Shown here one piece after another: positions 8,387-17,391 of a stretch of 64,000 nucleotides of DNA. The notes beneath the pieces were generated by a model that was given only the letters and a program-made list of their open reading frames with translations, was not told the origin of the DNA and did no database searches. The stretch's first letter is position 1; every line of letters starts with the position of its first letter. Source of the DNA: Streptomyces triculaminicus (lineage in GTDB: Bacteria; Actinomycetota; Actinomycetes; Streptomycetales; Streptomycetaceae); NCBI RefSeq assembly GCF_017349075.1, contig NZ_JAFMOF010000003.1, forward strand, positions 310,001 through 374,000. The letters are read 5' to 3'. The position numbers and the translations under genes were made by a program.

Positions 8387-9865
8387 GTGCCCTCCATGAA
8401 CGATCTCGTACGCCAGCACACCGCCCTCGGCGACTCCGACCTGGAGTGGCTGCACCTGCTGGTCTCGGAGTGGCAGCTGCTCTCCGACCTCTCCTTCGCC
8501 GACCTCGTCCTGTGGGTGCCCACCCTCGACGGCACCCGCTATGTGTCCGTGGCCCAGATGCGGCCCAACACCGGACCCACCTCCTACCAGGACGACATGG
8601 TCGGCCACCTCGTCCCGCGCGGCCGCCGGCCGATGCTGGACGCCGCCCTCGACGAGGGCCGGATCGTCCGCGAGGGCGACCCGGAGTGGCGCGAGGAGGT
8701 GCCGGTGCGGGTCGAGTCCATCCCCGTCCGCCGGGAGGGGCGGGTCCTGGGGGTCATCGCCCGGAACACCAACCTGCTCACCGTGCGCACCCCCAGCCGG
8801 CTGGAGCTCACCTATCTGCAGAGCGCCTCCGACCTCGCGCAGATGATCGCCGCCGGGGCGTTCCCCTTCCCCGGCCAGCAGGTCGACATGGACGCCTCGC
8901 CGCGCGCCGGCGACGGGCTGATCAGGCTCGACGCCGACGGCATCGTGCAGTACGCCAGCCCCAACGCCCTCTCCGCCTACCACCGGCTCGGGCTCGCCGC
9001 CGATCTCGTCGGGCATCATCTGGGCGAGACCACCGCTCAGTTGGCACCCTCACGCACGCCCGTCGACGAGGGCCTGGCCAAGCTGGCCAGCGGCTGGGCC
9101 CCCCGGGAGTTCGAGGTCGAGGCCAACGACGGGGTCATTCATCTGCGCGCGATCCCGCTCAAACCCAAGGGCAGCCACATCGGTTCGCTCGTCCTGCTCC
9201 GCGATGTGACCGAACTGAGACGTCGCGAGCGCGAGTTGATCACCAAGGACGCCACCATCCGGGAGATCCACCACCGGGTGAAGAACAATCTCCAGACCGT
9301 CGCGGCCCTCCTGCGCCTCCAGGCGCGCCGCATCGTCTCCGCCGAGGGGCGCGAGGCGCTGGAGGAGGCGGTGCGCCGGGTGGGATCCATCGCGATCGTC
9401 CACGAGACGCTCTCGCAGAACCTCGACGAGCGGGTCGAATTCGACGAGATCGCCGACCGGGTGCTCGCCATGGTCGCCGAGATCTCCCCGGGCCGGGTCG
9501 CCGCCCGCCGCACCGGCCGCTTCGGGATACTCGACGCCGAGGTCGCCACCCCCCTCGCGATGGTGCTCACCGAGCTGCTGCAGAACGCGCTCGAGCACGG
9601 CTTCGGGCCGGGGGATCAGGGCATGGTCGAGGTCACGGCCGTGCGCGGCGGTTCGCGCCGGGACGCCCGGCTGCTCATCTCGGTGCAGGACGACGGCCGG
9701 GGGCTGCCCGAGGGCTTCGACCCGCAGCGGGCCGGCAACCTGGGCCTGCAGATCGTACGGACCCTGGTGGAGGGGGAGTTGGGCGGAAAGTTCGACATGC
9801 TGCCCGCTTCCGGGCAGGGAACGCGGGTGGTGCTCGACCTCCCGGTGCGGGCCGAGAAGCCGTAG
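8387..9865 (+). CDS. PdtaS-type sensor histidine kinase
   Basis: This soluble sensor kinase has an N-terminal GAF-like domain (about residues 10-150), a PAS domain (about 175-285), a HisKA_2 dimerisation domain with the phosphoacceptor region EIHHRVKNNLQTVAALLRLQ (about residue 300), and a HATPase domain with N box (LTELLQNALEHGF) and DDGRGLP. This layout matches PdtaS, which phosphorylates the ANTAR-domain RNA-binding regulator PdtaR. No regulator gene is next to it, so it is an orphan here. There is no membrane segment. Either GTG 8387 or ATG 8396 may be the start. It is convergent with wblE. Confidence 0.88.
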   Translation: MPSMNDLVRQHTALGDSDLEWLHLLVSEWQLLSDLSFADLVLWVPTLDGTRYVSVAQMRPNTGPTSYQDDMVGHLVPRGRRPMLDAALDEGRIVREGDPEWREEVPVRVESIPVRREGRVLGVIARNTNLLTVRTPSRLELTYLQSASDLAQMIAAGAFPFPGQQVDMDASPRAGDGLIRLDADGIVQYASPNALSAYHRLGLAADLVGHHLGETTAQLAPSRTPVDEGLAKLASGWAPREFEVEANDGVIHLRAIPLKPKGSHIGSLVLLRDVTELRRRERELITKDATIREIHHRVKNNLQTVAALLRLQARRIVSAEGREALEEAVRRVGSIAIVHETLSQNLDERVEFDEIADRVLAMVAEISPGRVAARRTGRFGILDAEVATPLAMVLTELLQNALEHGFGPGDQGMVEVTAVRGGSRRDARLLISVQDDGRGLPEGFDPQRAGNLGLQIVRTLVEGELGGKFDMLPASGQGTRVVLDLPVRAEKP

Positions 9866-9902
9866 CCGCCGCTCCGGCGCCGGAGCCGGAGGGCACAGCA
9901 CT

Positions 9903-9934
9903 GAGCCCCGGACCTCGAAGGAGGTCCGGGGCTC
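9903..9934. terminator. Terminator between kinase gene and wblE
   Basis: A 14-bp perfect stem (GAGCCCCGGACCTC arm) closes a GAAG tetraloop between the two convergent genes. It is placed to stop transcription in both directions. Confidence 0.8.
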
Positions 9935-10000
9935 AAAGCTCTTCGGTGCTTAGCGCACTGTGGGGGGTGCTGCGCGCTGCGGCTCGGGGGCCGAGGGGTG

Positions 10001-10258
10001 TCAGGCGGTCGCGTTGCGCGCCCGGTTGCGAGCGGCGCGGCGCTTCATGGCGCGGCGCTCGTCCTCGCTGAGGCCACCCCAGACGCCGGAGTCCTGGCCG
10101 GACTCGAGCGCCCACTGCAGGCACTGCTCCATGACGGGGCAGCGGCGGCAGACGGCCTTGGCTTCCTCGATCTGCAGCAGCGCAGGACCGGTGTTGCCGA
10201 TGGGGAAGAAGAGCTCGGGGTCTTCCTCGCGGCAAACGGCGTTGTGACGCCAGTCCAT
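10001..10258 (-). CDS. wblE: WhiB-family iron-sulfur regulator WblE
   Basis: WblE is a small actinomycete redox-sensitive transcription factor that binds a [4Fe-4S] cluster and works with sigma-factor region 4. The 85-residue protein shows all four cluster cysteines (Cys9, Cys37, Cys40, Cys46) in the WhiB spacing, the GVWGG turn near residue 58 and a basic C-terminal tail (RRAMKRRAARNRARNATA). I chose ATG at 10258, which begins MDWRHNAVCR and has a GGAG five bases upstream. wblE is a conserved, mostly single-gene locus, convergent with the kinase gene. Confidence 0.95.
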   Translation of the reverse strand: MDWRHNAVCREEDPELFFPIGNTGPALLQIEEAKAVCRRCPVMEQCLQWALESGQDSGVWGGLSEDERRAMKRRAARNRARNATA

Positions 10259-10577
10259 GGCTGCTCCATCTCCTCGTGTTACGGCTACGTGGCTTGTGAA
10301 TGTGAACGCTTTCACGAATCCCCCCGCAAGGGAAGGGCCGACAACCAGTCACAGACCGGCGTGGTCCAAGGGAGGTAAGGGGGATTCGGGCTTTCCGGGA
10401 AGCCTTGATGGCGGGCTGTCCCGATCGCCAGGAAGAGACTCGCAAACCTCGGCGACGGATACAACCCCTTCCGGAAAGTTTTTTTTGATTCCTCGGTGTC
10501 GGCTAGGTCACAGCCGTCATTCCAGGGGGTGGAACCCAGTCTAAACGTTCGAGTGGAAGGACTTTAGGCCCTTGCAC
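10259..10577. other. Intergenic region upstream of wblE
   Basis: This 319-base gap lies between wblE and the end of the diacylglycerol kinase-like gene. Its GC content is lower than that of the genes, it includes a T8 run near 10480, and it probably holds the wblE promoter. I see no clear small gene or RNA. Confidence 0.5.
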
Positions 10578-11546
10578 TCACACAATCACACGCAGTGCAC
10601 GGCGAACGCCTGTGAACGTCACGCTTCTGCGCAGTCCGAGGTGGTCGCCGTCCATCTGGAAGGGGAGGGGAGCCTGCGAATGCAAGGTGAACGAGTCCTG
10701 GTCATGCAGTGACACAGCGTGTTTGCCCTGGGGGCCGCGCTCCGGCGTCGACGTCAGCAGCTGGGTGGCGTAGCGGGTCGCCGTCATGGTCGACAGCTTG
10801 GTGAATCCCAGCACGTCAAGGGCGGTGTCGAAGGACGCGTCGGGCAGCGCGTAGACCGGCCGGTTGCCCAGATAGGTCCATGGCGCGGTGTTGCAGATTA
10901 TCGACATGACGAGATTCTCGAGTGGCTCCTCGCCAGGCCGTTCGAGGGTGATCGAGCCATGCCGGCGGTGCGTTTCTCCGAGGAACTGGCGCATCACCTG
11001 TCGCACGTACAGGGAGTGCGTCGAACGCTTGCCGCGCTCGCGCTGCTGCTCCACCCGGCCCACGACGCCCGCGTCGAACCCGAAGCCGGCGCAGAAGGTG
11101 AACCAGCGCGCGGGCACCCCCTCGTCCTCCGTGCCCGGGGTGCCGGCCGCGAGTCCGAGGCCGACCGTCCGCTCGGAGCCCTCGCGCAGGGCGTCCAGCA
11201 GGGCGCCGGTGGCCTCCACGACGTCGTTGGGCAGCCCCAGCGCGCGGGCGAAGACGTTGGTGGAGCCGCCGGGCACCACGGCGAGCCGGGGCAGCGCCGC
11301 CGGGTCGGGGCCGGCGTGCAGCAGACCGTTGACGACCTCGTTGACGGTGCCGTCCCCGCCGAGCGCGACCACCAGCTCGATGGTGCCGCTCTCCGCCGCT
11401 CTGCGCGCGAGGTCGCGGGCGTGCCCGCGGTACTCCGTGGTGGCGACGTCCAGTTTGAGGTCGCTGGCCAGGGCGTGCGCCAGGACATCGCGGGTACGGG
11501 CACTGGTGGTGGTGGCCGAAGGATTGACCACGAGAAGCGCACGCAT
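10578..11546 (-). CDS. Diacylglycerol/lipid kinase family protein
   Basis: This 322-residue protein belongs to the DAGK/sphingosine kinase-like family, which phosphorylates diacylglycerol or related lipids using ATP. The nucleotide-binding motif GGDGTVNEVVNGL and the second motif PGGSTNVFARALGLP are visible, followed by the C-terminal beta-sandwich domain. The start ATG at 11546 opens MRALLVVNPSATT, the usual first strand of the family. The 82 bases between it and the divergent membrane protein gene must hold both promoters. Confidence 0.85.
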   Translation of the reverse strand: MRALLVVNPSATTTSARTRDVLAHALASDLKLDVATTEYRGHARDLARRAAESGTIELVVALGGDGTVNEVVNGLLHAGPDPAALPRLAVVPGGSTNVFARALGLPNDVVEATGALLDALREGSERTVGLGLAAGTPGTEDEGVPARWFTFCAGFGFDAGVVGRVEQQRERGKRSTHSLYVRQVMRQFLGETHRRHGSITLERPGEEPLENLVMSIICNTAPWTYLGNRPVYALPDASFDTALDVLGFTKLSTMTATRYATQLLTSTPERGPQGKHAVSLHDQDSFTLHSQAPLPFQMDGDHLGLRRSVTFTGVRRALRVIV

Positions 11547-11628
11547 GCGCGCCAGCCTACCTACCTGTCGGTACACCAACCGTCCCAGGTCCGGCTTCCG
11601 ATGGTTTGCGTACCGATACCCTGCAGGG

Positions 11629-12105
11629 GTGAGCAGCAAGCAGTCCGTGTCGAAAACCGCCCGGAAGGGCGCACAGGGGAGCGCCGCCGTCGCGGCCTCC
11701 GAGCCCACCGGGCCCCGCCCGGCCCGGCTGACGGCGGCCGCCGTGCTGACCGGCCTGCAGGGCCTGGCGCTGGCCGCCTCGGGAATCTATCTGCTGGTGA
11801 TGGGCCTGCTCGGCACGCCCGACAGCCCCCAGCAGGCCGAGACCGGCGGGCTGACCGTCCTCGCGCTGGCCGCGCTGCCGCTGCTGGCCGCGCGCGGCCT
11901 GTGGCAGCTCCGCCGCTGGAGCCGCGGCCCGGCCATGATCACGCAGATCATGGCACTGCCGGTCGCCTGGACCCTCCTCAATGCCGGCGGCGCCCTGATG
12001 ATCACGGCCGCCGTGGCGCTGACGCTGGTCGCCGTGGTCACCCTGGCGCTGGTGGTCAACCCCACCGCGACCGAGGCGCTGGGGATCGGGCCCCGCGAGT
12101 CCTGA
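11629..12105 (+). CDS. Small integral membrane protein, 158 aa
   Basis: The function is unknown. After a basic, disordered N-terminus of about 30 residues there are four hydrophobic segments typical of a small actinobacterial membrane protein. I chose the GTG at 11629, preceded by GCAGGG; the frame is open upstream but runs through the divergent kinase-like gene. It sits between that gene and sigH, a conserved position in Streptomyces, and ends 40 bases before the convergent sigH stop. Confidence 0.75.
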   Translation: MSSKQSVSKTARKGAQGSAAVAASEPTGPRPARLTAAAVLTGLQGLALAASGIYLLVMGLLGTPDSPQQAETGGLTVLALAALPLLAARGLWQLRRWSRGPAMITQIMALPVAWTLLNAGGALMITAAVALTLVAVVTLALVVNPTATEALGIGPRES

Positions 12106-12145
12106 GAGCGACTCGCGCGGGGCCGTGACACGCCGGGACCCCCGG

Positions 12146-13090
12146 CTACTCCTCGATCAGCAGCCGGTCCCTCAGCTGGGCGAGCGTGCGCGCCAGCAGC
12201 CTCGAGACGTGCATCTGCGAGATGCCCACCTCCTGGGCGATCTGCGACTGGGTCATGTTGCCGAAGAACCGCAGCAGCAGGATCTTCTTCTCGCGCGGCG
12301 GCAGATCCTCCAGCAGCGGCTTGAGGGACTCGCGGTACTCCACGCCCTCCAGCGCCTCGTCCTCCGCGCCCAGGGTGTCGGCGACCGCCGGCGACTCGTC
12401 GTCGGTGTCGGGCACGTCCAGCGAGAGCGTGCTGTAGGCGTTGGCGGACTCCAGGCCCTCCAGCACCTCCTCCTCCGAGATGCCCAGGTGCTCGGCCAGC
12501 TCGTGGACCGTCGGGGCGCGGCCGTGCCGCTGCGACAGCTCGGCCGTGGCCGTGGTCAGCGCCAGGCGCAGCTCCTGCAGCCGGCGCGGCACCCGCACCG
12601 CCCAGCCCTTGTCGCGGAAGTGCCGCTTGATCTCGCCGACGACCGTGGGCGTCGCGTACGTGGAGAACTCCACCCCGCGGTCCGGGTCGAAGCGGTCGAC
12701 CGACTTGATCAGGCCGATCGTGGCGACCTGGGTGAGGTCGTCGAGCGGCTCACCGCGGTTGCGGAAGCGCCGCGCCAGGTGCTCCACCAGGGGCAGGTGC
12801 ATCCGCACCAGGTGGTTGCGCAGCTCGGCCCGCTCCGGCGAGCCGTCCGGCAGCGTCCGCAGCTCGATGAACAGGGCCCGGGCACCGCTGCGGTCGTGCG
12901 GATCGGGATGCTGAGGCCGCTGCTGGTGCTGGCGCTGGTGCTGATCCATGTGGTCCGCCCGCTCTGGTGGGTCGCCCGCCTGGTCCGGCTCCGGACCCGT
13001 GCGGTCCGGTTCGAGTTCCTCCGGGTGCGGCCGGGCAGGCTGCTGCGGGATGGCCGGGGTACGCACTCCCCGCGATGACGCAGTACTCAC
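12146..13090 (-). CDS. sigH: SigB/F/G-family stress sigma factor SigH
   Basis: SigH directs stress-response and developmental genes in Streptomyces. The 314-residue protein has a long polar N-terminal extension (about 70 residues, rich in Gln, His and Pro), then regions 2 (HLPLVEHLARRFRNRGEPLDDL), 3 and 4 (GNMTQSQIAQEVGISQMHVSRLL). I chose GTG at 13090 with AGAGGGGG upstream. S. coelicolor SigH is made in several sizes from internal and alternative starts; the internal ATG of MDQHQRQHQQ is one such option here. It is directly downstream of the anti-sigma gene with a 16-base gap. Confidence 0.9.
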   Translation of the reverse strand: MSTASSRGVRTPAIPQQPARPHPEELEPDRTGPEPDQAGDPPERADHMDQHQRQHQQRPQHPDPHDRSGARALFIELRTLPDGSPERAELRNHLVRMHLPLVEHLARRFRNRGEPLDDLTQVATIGLIKSVDRFDPDRGVEFSTYATPTVVGEIKRHFRDKGWAVRVPRRLQELRLALTTATAELSQRHGRAPTVHELAEHLGISEEEVLEGLESANAYSTLSLDVPDTDDESPAVADTLGAEDEALEGVEYRESLKPLLEDLPPREKKILLLRFFGNMTQSQIAQEVGISQMHVSRLLARTLAQLRDRLLIEE

Positions 13091-13106
13091 GGAGCCCCCT
13101 CTTCCG

Positions 13107-13523
13107 TCACGGCTGCCCGGGGCCGGCGCCGCGCTTCTTGTGCAGGCTGATGCTGACCGTCCGGTCCTCGGCGACCGTGGAGTCGACCTCACCGGCCAGG
13201 GCGGAGAGCACCGTCCAGGCGAAGGTGTCGCGCTCGGGCGCGCGGCCGTCCGTGGTGGGCGCGGAGACGGTCACCCGCAGCGCGTCGCCGACCAGCCGGA
13301 AGACGCAGCTGAGCACGGAACCGGGCACGGCCTGTTGCAGCAGGATCGCGCACGCCTCGTCGACGGCGATGCGCAAGTCCTCGATCTCGTCGAGGGTGAA
13401 GTCCAAGCGGGCCGCGAGGCCGGCTGTCGCCGTCCGCAGCACCGACAGGTAGGCACCCGCAGCGGGCAGCCGGACTTCCACGAAGTCCTGGGTCGTCCCA
13501 GGCTCGCCTGCGATTGGGGACAC
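13107..13523 (-). CDS. prsH: Anti-sigma factor PrsH (RsbW-like kinase)
   Basis: This 138-residue protein is a GHKL-type anti-sigma factor expected to hold SigH inactive. It has the N box LRIAVDEACAILLQQ and a C-terminal strand region, and no membrane segment. The start is GTG at 13523, with a strong GGAGGT site five bases upstream. The gene precedes sigH in a two-gene operon; sigma and anti-sigma are therefore made together, as for the known prsH-sigH pair. Anti-anti-sigma genes are not in this window. Confidence 0.9.
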   Translation of the reverse strand: MSPIAGEPGTTQDFVEVRLPAAGAYLSVLRTATAGLAARLDFTLDEIEDLRIAVDEACAILLQQAVPGSVLSCVFRLVGDALRVTVSAPTTDGRAPERDTFAWTVLSALAGEVDSTVAEDRTVSISLHKKRGAGPGQP

Positions 13524-13722
13524 CCTCACCTCCAAGGTGGCACAAGCTTCTTGAGCTGTTGAGGAGCGTCGGTCCGCCGCCTTCCGGTGAAGGGTGGCAC
13601 GGTCCGGCGCGGCACATGGTCCGGCGAAGACGCTATCGCGATCCGCGGTTCCGCGCCGCAGCCCCGCGACTGTCACTCATGGTAAACCCATGAGCACGGA
13701 CAGTGGCTAGGGGTCTGCGGTC

Positions 13723-14277
13723 TCAATTCGAAAGAGCAGTCGCCCTGTTGGGATTTTCGTCACTGTGCGCGAGCGCGGCAAGAGCCCGGAGCGAATCGCC
13801 GGACAACCGCTGAACCGTCCACTCGTCCATCGGCTGGGCGCCGAGGGACTTGTAGAACGCGATCGAGGGTGCGTTCCAGTCCAGCACTGACCACTCGAAA
13901 CGTCCGTAGCCGCGCTCGACGCAGATGCGCGCCAGCTCCGCCAGGAGCGCCCTGCCGTGGCCGCCGCCGCGGGCGTGCGGGCGGACGTAGACGTCCTCGA
14001 GATAGACACCGTGCGTGCCCGTCCACGTCGAGAAGTTGCGGAACCAGAGCGCGAAGCCGACCGGCTCGCCGCCCGAACGATCTTCCGGACCCGAGAATTC
14101 GTCACTCTCCGCTATCAACGCGAAGACCGCGGGGTGTTCTCCGAACAGGGCCTCGCGCAGCTGCTCCTCGGTGGCCCGGGCGTCGTCCAGCGCCCGTTCG
14201 TACTCCGCCAGTTCGCGGATCATGGCGTGGAGGAGGGGGACGTCGTCCTGCGTCGCGGCTCGGATCATGCGTTGCAT
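13723..14277 (-). CDS. GNAT family N-acetyltransferase
   Basis: The 184-residue protein has the GNAT fold that transfers an acetyl group from acetyl-CoA to an amine. The CoA-binding loop RPHARGGGHGRALLAEL lies near residue 110, and the strand YGRFEWSVLDWNAPSIAFYKSLGA near residue 145 is the hallmark of the diamine (spermidine/spermine, SSAT-like) subfamily. I chose ATG at 14277; an ATG three codons later is equally possible. The substrate is not known. It is followed on the same strand by nothing until prsH, about 200 bases away. Confidence 0.8.
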   Translation of the reverse strand: MQRMIRAATQDDVPLLHAMIRELAEYERALDDARATEEQLREALFGEHPAVFALIAESDEFSGPEDRSGGEPVGFALWFRNFSTWTGTHGVYLEDVYVRPHARGGGHGRALLAELARICVERGYGRFEWSVLDWNAPSIAFYKSLGAQPMDEWTVQRLSGDSLRALAALAHSDENPNRATALSN

Positions 14278-14323
14278 GCTAGCGGGCCGCACCGACAGGC
14301 CCGGGGGCCGCGACGGCGCGCTC

Positions 14324-14584
14324 TCACACGATGTGCCGGTCCACATAGCACCAGCGCCAGCTCTGGCCCGGCTCGAAGCTGCGCATCACGGCGTGGCCCG
14401 TCTCCTCGAAGTGGGCCGTGGCGTGGCGGTACGCCGAGGAGTCGCAGCAGCCGACGTGCCCGCACTCCAGACACAGCCGCAGCTGTACGGGATTGCTGCC
14501 GCGCGCCGCGCACTCCGGGCAGGTGGGGGTCAGCGGCCGGGGTTCGGGGCGCGGCAGCGCCGCGAGGTGCGAACAGTCGATCAT
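14324..14584 (-). CDS. UBP-type zinc finger protein, 86 aa
   Basis: The small protein consists of one UBP-type zinc finger. Cysteine pairs CPECAARGS and CLECGHVGCCDSS are followed by HATAHFEETGH, giving the Cys/His ligands of the ZnF-UBP family, and the C-terminal WRWCYVDRHIV matches the end of bacterial members. In eukaryotes this fold binds the free C-terminus of ubiquitin; in actinobacteria the partner is unknown. It lies 46 bases upstream of the GNAT gene on the same strand and may share its transcript. Confidence 0.85.
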   Translation of the reverse strand: MIDCSHLAALPRPEPRPLTPTCPECAARGSNPVQLRLCLECGHVGCCDSSAYRHATAHFEETGHAVMRSFEPGQSWRWCYVDRHIV

Positions 14585-14661
14585 GATGGCCAGGTTAGAG
14601 CGTCACCCGAACGCCGACCTGCCCGAACGCCGACCCGCTCGCGCCGACCCGGAGGGGACCG

Positions 14662-16440
14662 ATGGACGTCATGCCCTTGCTGATGCTCGTGGCGGTCTCC
14701 GCCGCCGTGGCGGGGGCCGCCCGCCGCACGCCCGTGCCCGCGCCGCTGCTGCTCGTCGCCGCCGGGCTCCTGGCGTCGTACGTGCCGGGGGTGCCGTCGT
14801 ACGCGCTCGACCCCTCCATCGTGCTGCCCCTGCTCCTGCCCCCGCTGCTGCACACGGCCGCGCTCGACAGCTCCTACCTCGACCTGCGGGCGAACTGGCG
14901 TCCCGTGGCCCTCCTGTCGGTCGGCTACGTGCTGTTCGCGACGCTCGCCGTCGGATACGTCGCCTCGCACGCCGTGCCGGGCCTGCCGCCCACCGCCGCG
15001 CTCGTGCTCGGCGCGGTGGTCGCGCCGCCCGACGCGGTGGCCGCCACCGCCATCGCCCGGCGGCTCGGCCTGCCCTCCCGGATCACCACCATCCTGCAGG
15101 GCGAGTCCCTGGTGAACGACGCCACCGCCATCACCGCCTACCGGGTCGCTGTGGCGGCCGCCGTGGGGGAGGGCGTGGGGTGGGCGGACGGCGTACGGGA
15201 GTTCAGGATCGCCTCGGCCGGCGGCATCGGGGTCGGCCTGATCCTCATGGTGCCGATCCACTGGCTGCGCAAGCACCTGCGCGAGCCGCTGCTGCAGAAC
15301 ACGCTCTCCCTGCTCATCCCCTTCGCCGCCTACGCGGCCGCCGAGGAGGTCAAGGCGTCGGGCGTGCTCGCCGTGGTGGTGGTCGCCCTCTACCTGGGAC
15401 ACCGGTCCTGGCAGGTCGACTTCGCCACCCGGCTGCAGGAGGCCGCGGTGTGGCGGATGGTCGCCTTCGTCCTGGAGTCCACCGTCTTCGCGCTCATCGG
15501 GCTGCAGCTGCCGGTGGTCCTGAAGGGACTGGGCGCGTACGGGATGGGGACGGCGGCGGGCTACGCGGTGGTCGTCTTCGTCGCGGTGGTCGCCGTCCGC
15601 TACCTCTGGGTGTTCCCGGCCACGTACCTGCCCCGCCTGCTGTCCCCCCGCATCCGGGAACGCGAGCCCGACACGACCTGGAAGGCGCCGGTGGTGGTGG
15701 GCTGGGCCGGGATGCGCGGCGTCGTCTCGCTGGCCATCGCGTTCTCGATCCCGCAGACCACGCACGACGGCTCGCCCTTCCCCGCCCGGAACCTGATCCT
15801 GTTCCTGACGTTCACCACCGTGATCGGGACGCTGGTGGTCCAGGGGCTCACCCTGCCGCCGCTGATCCGGCGCCTGCGGCTGCCCCGACGGGAGCCGGGG
15901 GAGGTCACGCTCGCGGAGGCCCAGGCCCAGAGCGAGGCGTCCTCGGCCGCCGAGGCCCGCCTGGAGGAACTGCTGGCCGACGAGCACAACACACTGCCCG
16001 AACCGCTCGCCGACCGGCTGAGGTCGGTGCTCGAACGGCGGCGCAACGCGGTGTGGGAACGGCTGGGCGCCGTCGACGAACGGACCGGCGAGTCGGTGGA
16101 CGACACCTACCGCCGGCTGTCGCGCGAGGTGATCGGCGCGGAGCGGGCGGTCTTCGTCGCGCTGCGCGACGCCCGCCGCATCGACGACGAGATGCTGCGC
16201 ACGCTCCTGCGGAGGCTGGACCTGGAGGAGGCTGCGGCGTACCTGGAGGAGGGGGCGGGTGGTGGGGCTGAGGCCGGTGATCGGGGGCGGGGCCGGGGCG
16301 GGATGGGCCGGGCCCTTACGGGACTGGATTATTTACGGCCCGGAGCCGTTTCGCAGGGATGGTCGGCCCGCACCTGGGCCGCAAATAACCCTGACGTCCC
16401 TCTCAGGGCCCGGCCCATCCCACCCCGGCCCCTCCCGTGA
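14662..16440 (+). CDS. CPA1-family Na+/H+ antiporter
   Basis: This 592-residue membrane protein exchanges sodium or potassium for protons. Twelve or so helices fill residues 1-410; the ion-binding region with GAVVAPPDAVAATAI and the QGESLVNDATAITAYR motif carry the conserved Asp residues. A cytoplasmic tail with coiled-coil character follows. The last 55 or so residues (from about residue 537) are encoded by a 164-bp palindromic repeat and are rich in Gly, Arg and Pro. They are unlikely to be original, since the same DNA is non-coding at its second copy. The tail ends just after the repeat. Confidence 0.85.
   Translation: MDVMPLLMLVAVSAAVAGAARRTPVPAPLLLVAAGLLASYVPGVPSYALDPSIVLPLLLPPLLHTAALDSSYLDLRANWRPVALLSVGYVLFATLAVGYVASHAVPGLPPTAALVLGAVVAPPDAVAATAIARRLGLPSRITTILQGESLVNDATAITAYRVAVAAAVGEGVGWADGVREFRIASAGGIGVGLILMVPIHWLRKHLREPLLQNTLSLLIPFAAYAAAEEVKASGVLAVVVVALYLGHRSWQVDFATRLQEAAVWRMVAFVLESTVFALIGLQLPVVLKGLGAYGMGTAAGYAVVVFVAVVAVRYLWVFPATYLPRLLSPRIREREPDTTWKAPVVVGWAGMRGVVSLAIAFSIPQTTHDGSPFPARNLILFLTFTTVIGTLVVQGLTLPPLIRRLRLPRREPGEVTLAEAQAQSEASSAAEARLEELLADEHNTLPEPLADRLRSVLERRRNAVWERLGAVDERTGESVDDTYRRLSREVIGAERAVFVALRDARRIDDEMLRTLLRRLDLEEAAAYLEEGAGGGAEAGDRGRGRGGMGRALTGLDYLRPGAVSQGWSARTWAANNPDVPLRARPIPPRPLP
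16272..16435. repeat. Palindromic repeat element, copy A
   Basis: This 164-bp element has terminal inverted repeats (GGCCGGGGCGGGATGGGCC at the left, its near-complement at the right) and inner arms with TTATTTACGGCCC / GGGCCGCAAATAA, so the whole element can fold into one long hairpin. A second copy of about 93% identity by eye lies at 18332-18492 in the opposite orientation. The A/T-rich core is out of place in this genome. No transposase is encoded. It lies at the convergent antiporter/desulfhydrase junction and supplies coding sequence to both genes. Confidence 0.9.
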
Positions 16441-17341
16441 TCACGGCGGCCACCGTGGTGCCGGCGGGGAACGCGCCCTCCTCGGCCAGCGTCGTCAGCC
16501 CGTACAGCATCTTCGCCACGTACAGGGGCTCGAGCGGCAGCCCGTGCCGTGCCGCGAAGTCCTCCGCGAACGCGTCCAGCTCCGGGGTGCGCTTCGCGTA
16601 GCCGCCGAAGTGGAAGCGGTCCTCCAGCGTCCACGCGCCCCGTGCGCCGCCGAACGCCTCTTGCTGCAGGCGGCGTATCTCCTCGCCGAGGAAGCCGCCC
16701 TTGAGGACCGGGAAGCCGATGGCCCGCTGGTCTCCGGCCAGCCCGGCCGCCAGGCCGGCCAGCGTCCCGCCCGTACCGCAGGCCACGCCCACCACGTCCG
16801 CCACGCCCCGCAGCTCGCGCCCCAGCTCCGCGCACCCGCGCGCCGCGGCCGCGTTGCTGCCCCCCTCGGGCACGACGAAGCAGCCCGGCGGGGCCAGGGA
16901 GGCCAGCACGTCCGGCTCGTTCTTGCGGCGGTACAGCGATCGGGAGACGAAGCGCAGTCGCATGCCGTCCGCCGCGCACTGCGCCAACGACGGGTTCAGG
17001 GGGAGGTCCGCCAGCTCGTCGCCGCGCACGACGCCGATCGTCCCGAATCCCAGCAGCCGTCCGGCCGCGGCCGTCGCCCGGAGGTGGTTGGAGTACGCCC
17101 CGCCGAAGGTCAGCAGGGTGCGGGTGCCCGCGGCGGCGGCCTCCCGCAGGTTCGGCTCCAGCTTGCGCCACTTGTTGCCCGGCAGGTCGGGATGTATGAG
17201 GTCGTCCCGCTTGAGCAGCAGCCGCAGCCCGCGCCGGGCGAAGCGCTCGTCCGCCACCTCGACGAGGGGCGACGGCAGCAGCGGCCGCAACGCGGCGGTG
17301 TCCGCCGTACCGGGGGGATTGTCGCTGGTCACACGGTCCAT
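16403..17341 (-). CDS. D-cysteine desulfhydrase / ACC deaminase family PLP enzyme
   Basis: The 312-residue protein is a fold-type II pyridoxal-phosphate enzyme of the D-cysteine desulfhydrase/1-aminocyclopropane-1-carboxylate deaminase family. The PLP lysine is in LPGNKWRKLEPN, the phosphate loop is GVACGTGGTLAG, and TFGGAYSNHLRATAAAG is also typical. Which of the two activities it has cannot be read from the sequence. I chose ATG at 17341. The last ten or so residues come from repeat copy A; family members normally end near VITGG, so the stop codon was probably replaced by one inside the element. Confidence 0.85.
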   Translation of the reverse strand: MDRVTSDNPPGTADTAALRPLLPSPLVEVADERFARRGLRLLLKRDDLIHPDLPGNKWRKLEPNLREAAAAGTRTLLTFGGAYSNHLRATAAAGRLLGFGTIGVVRGDELADLPLNPSLAQCAADGMRLRFVSRSLYRRKNEPDVLASLAPPGCFVVPEGGSNAAAARGCAELGRELRGVADVVGVACGTGGTLAGLAAGLAGDQRAIGFPVLKGGFLGEEIRRLQQEAFGGARGAWTLEDRFHFGGYAKRTPELDAFAEDFAARHGLPLEPLYVAKMLYGLTTLAEEGAFPAGTTVAAVITGGAGVGWAGP

Positions 17342-17391
17342 TTTGTACTCTTGCCCGGCCAGCAACGAAGCTAGGAAAGCGCAGCACTGCA

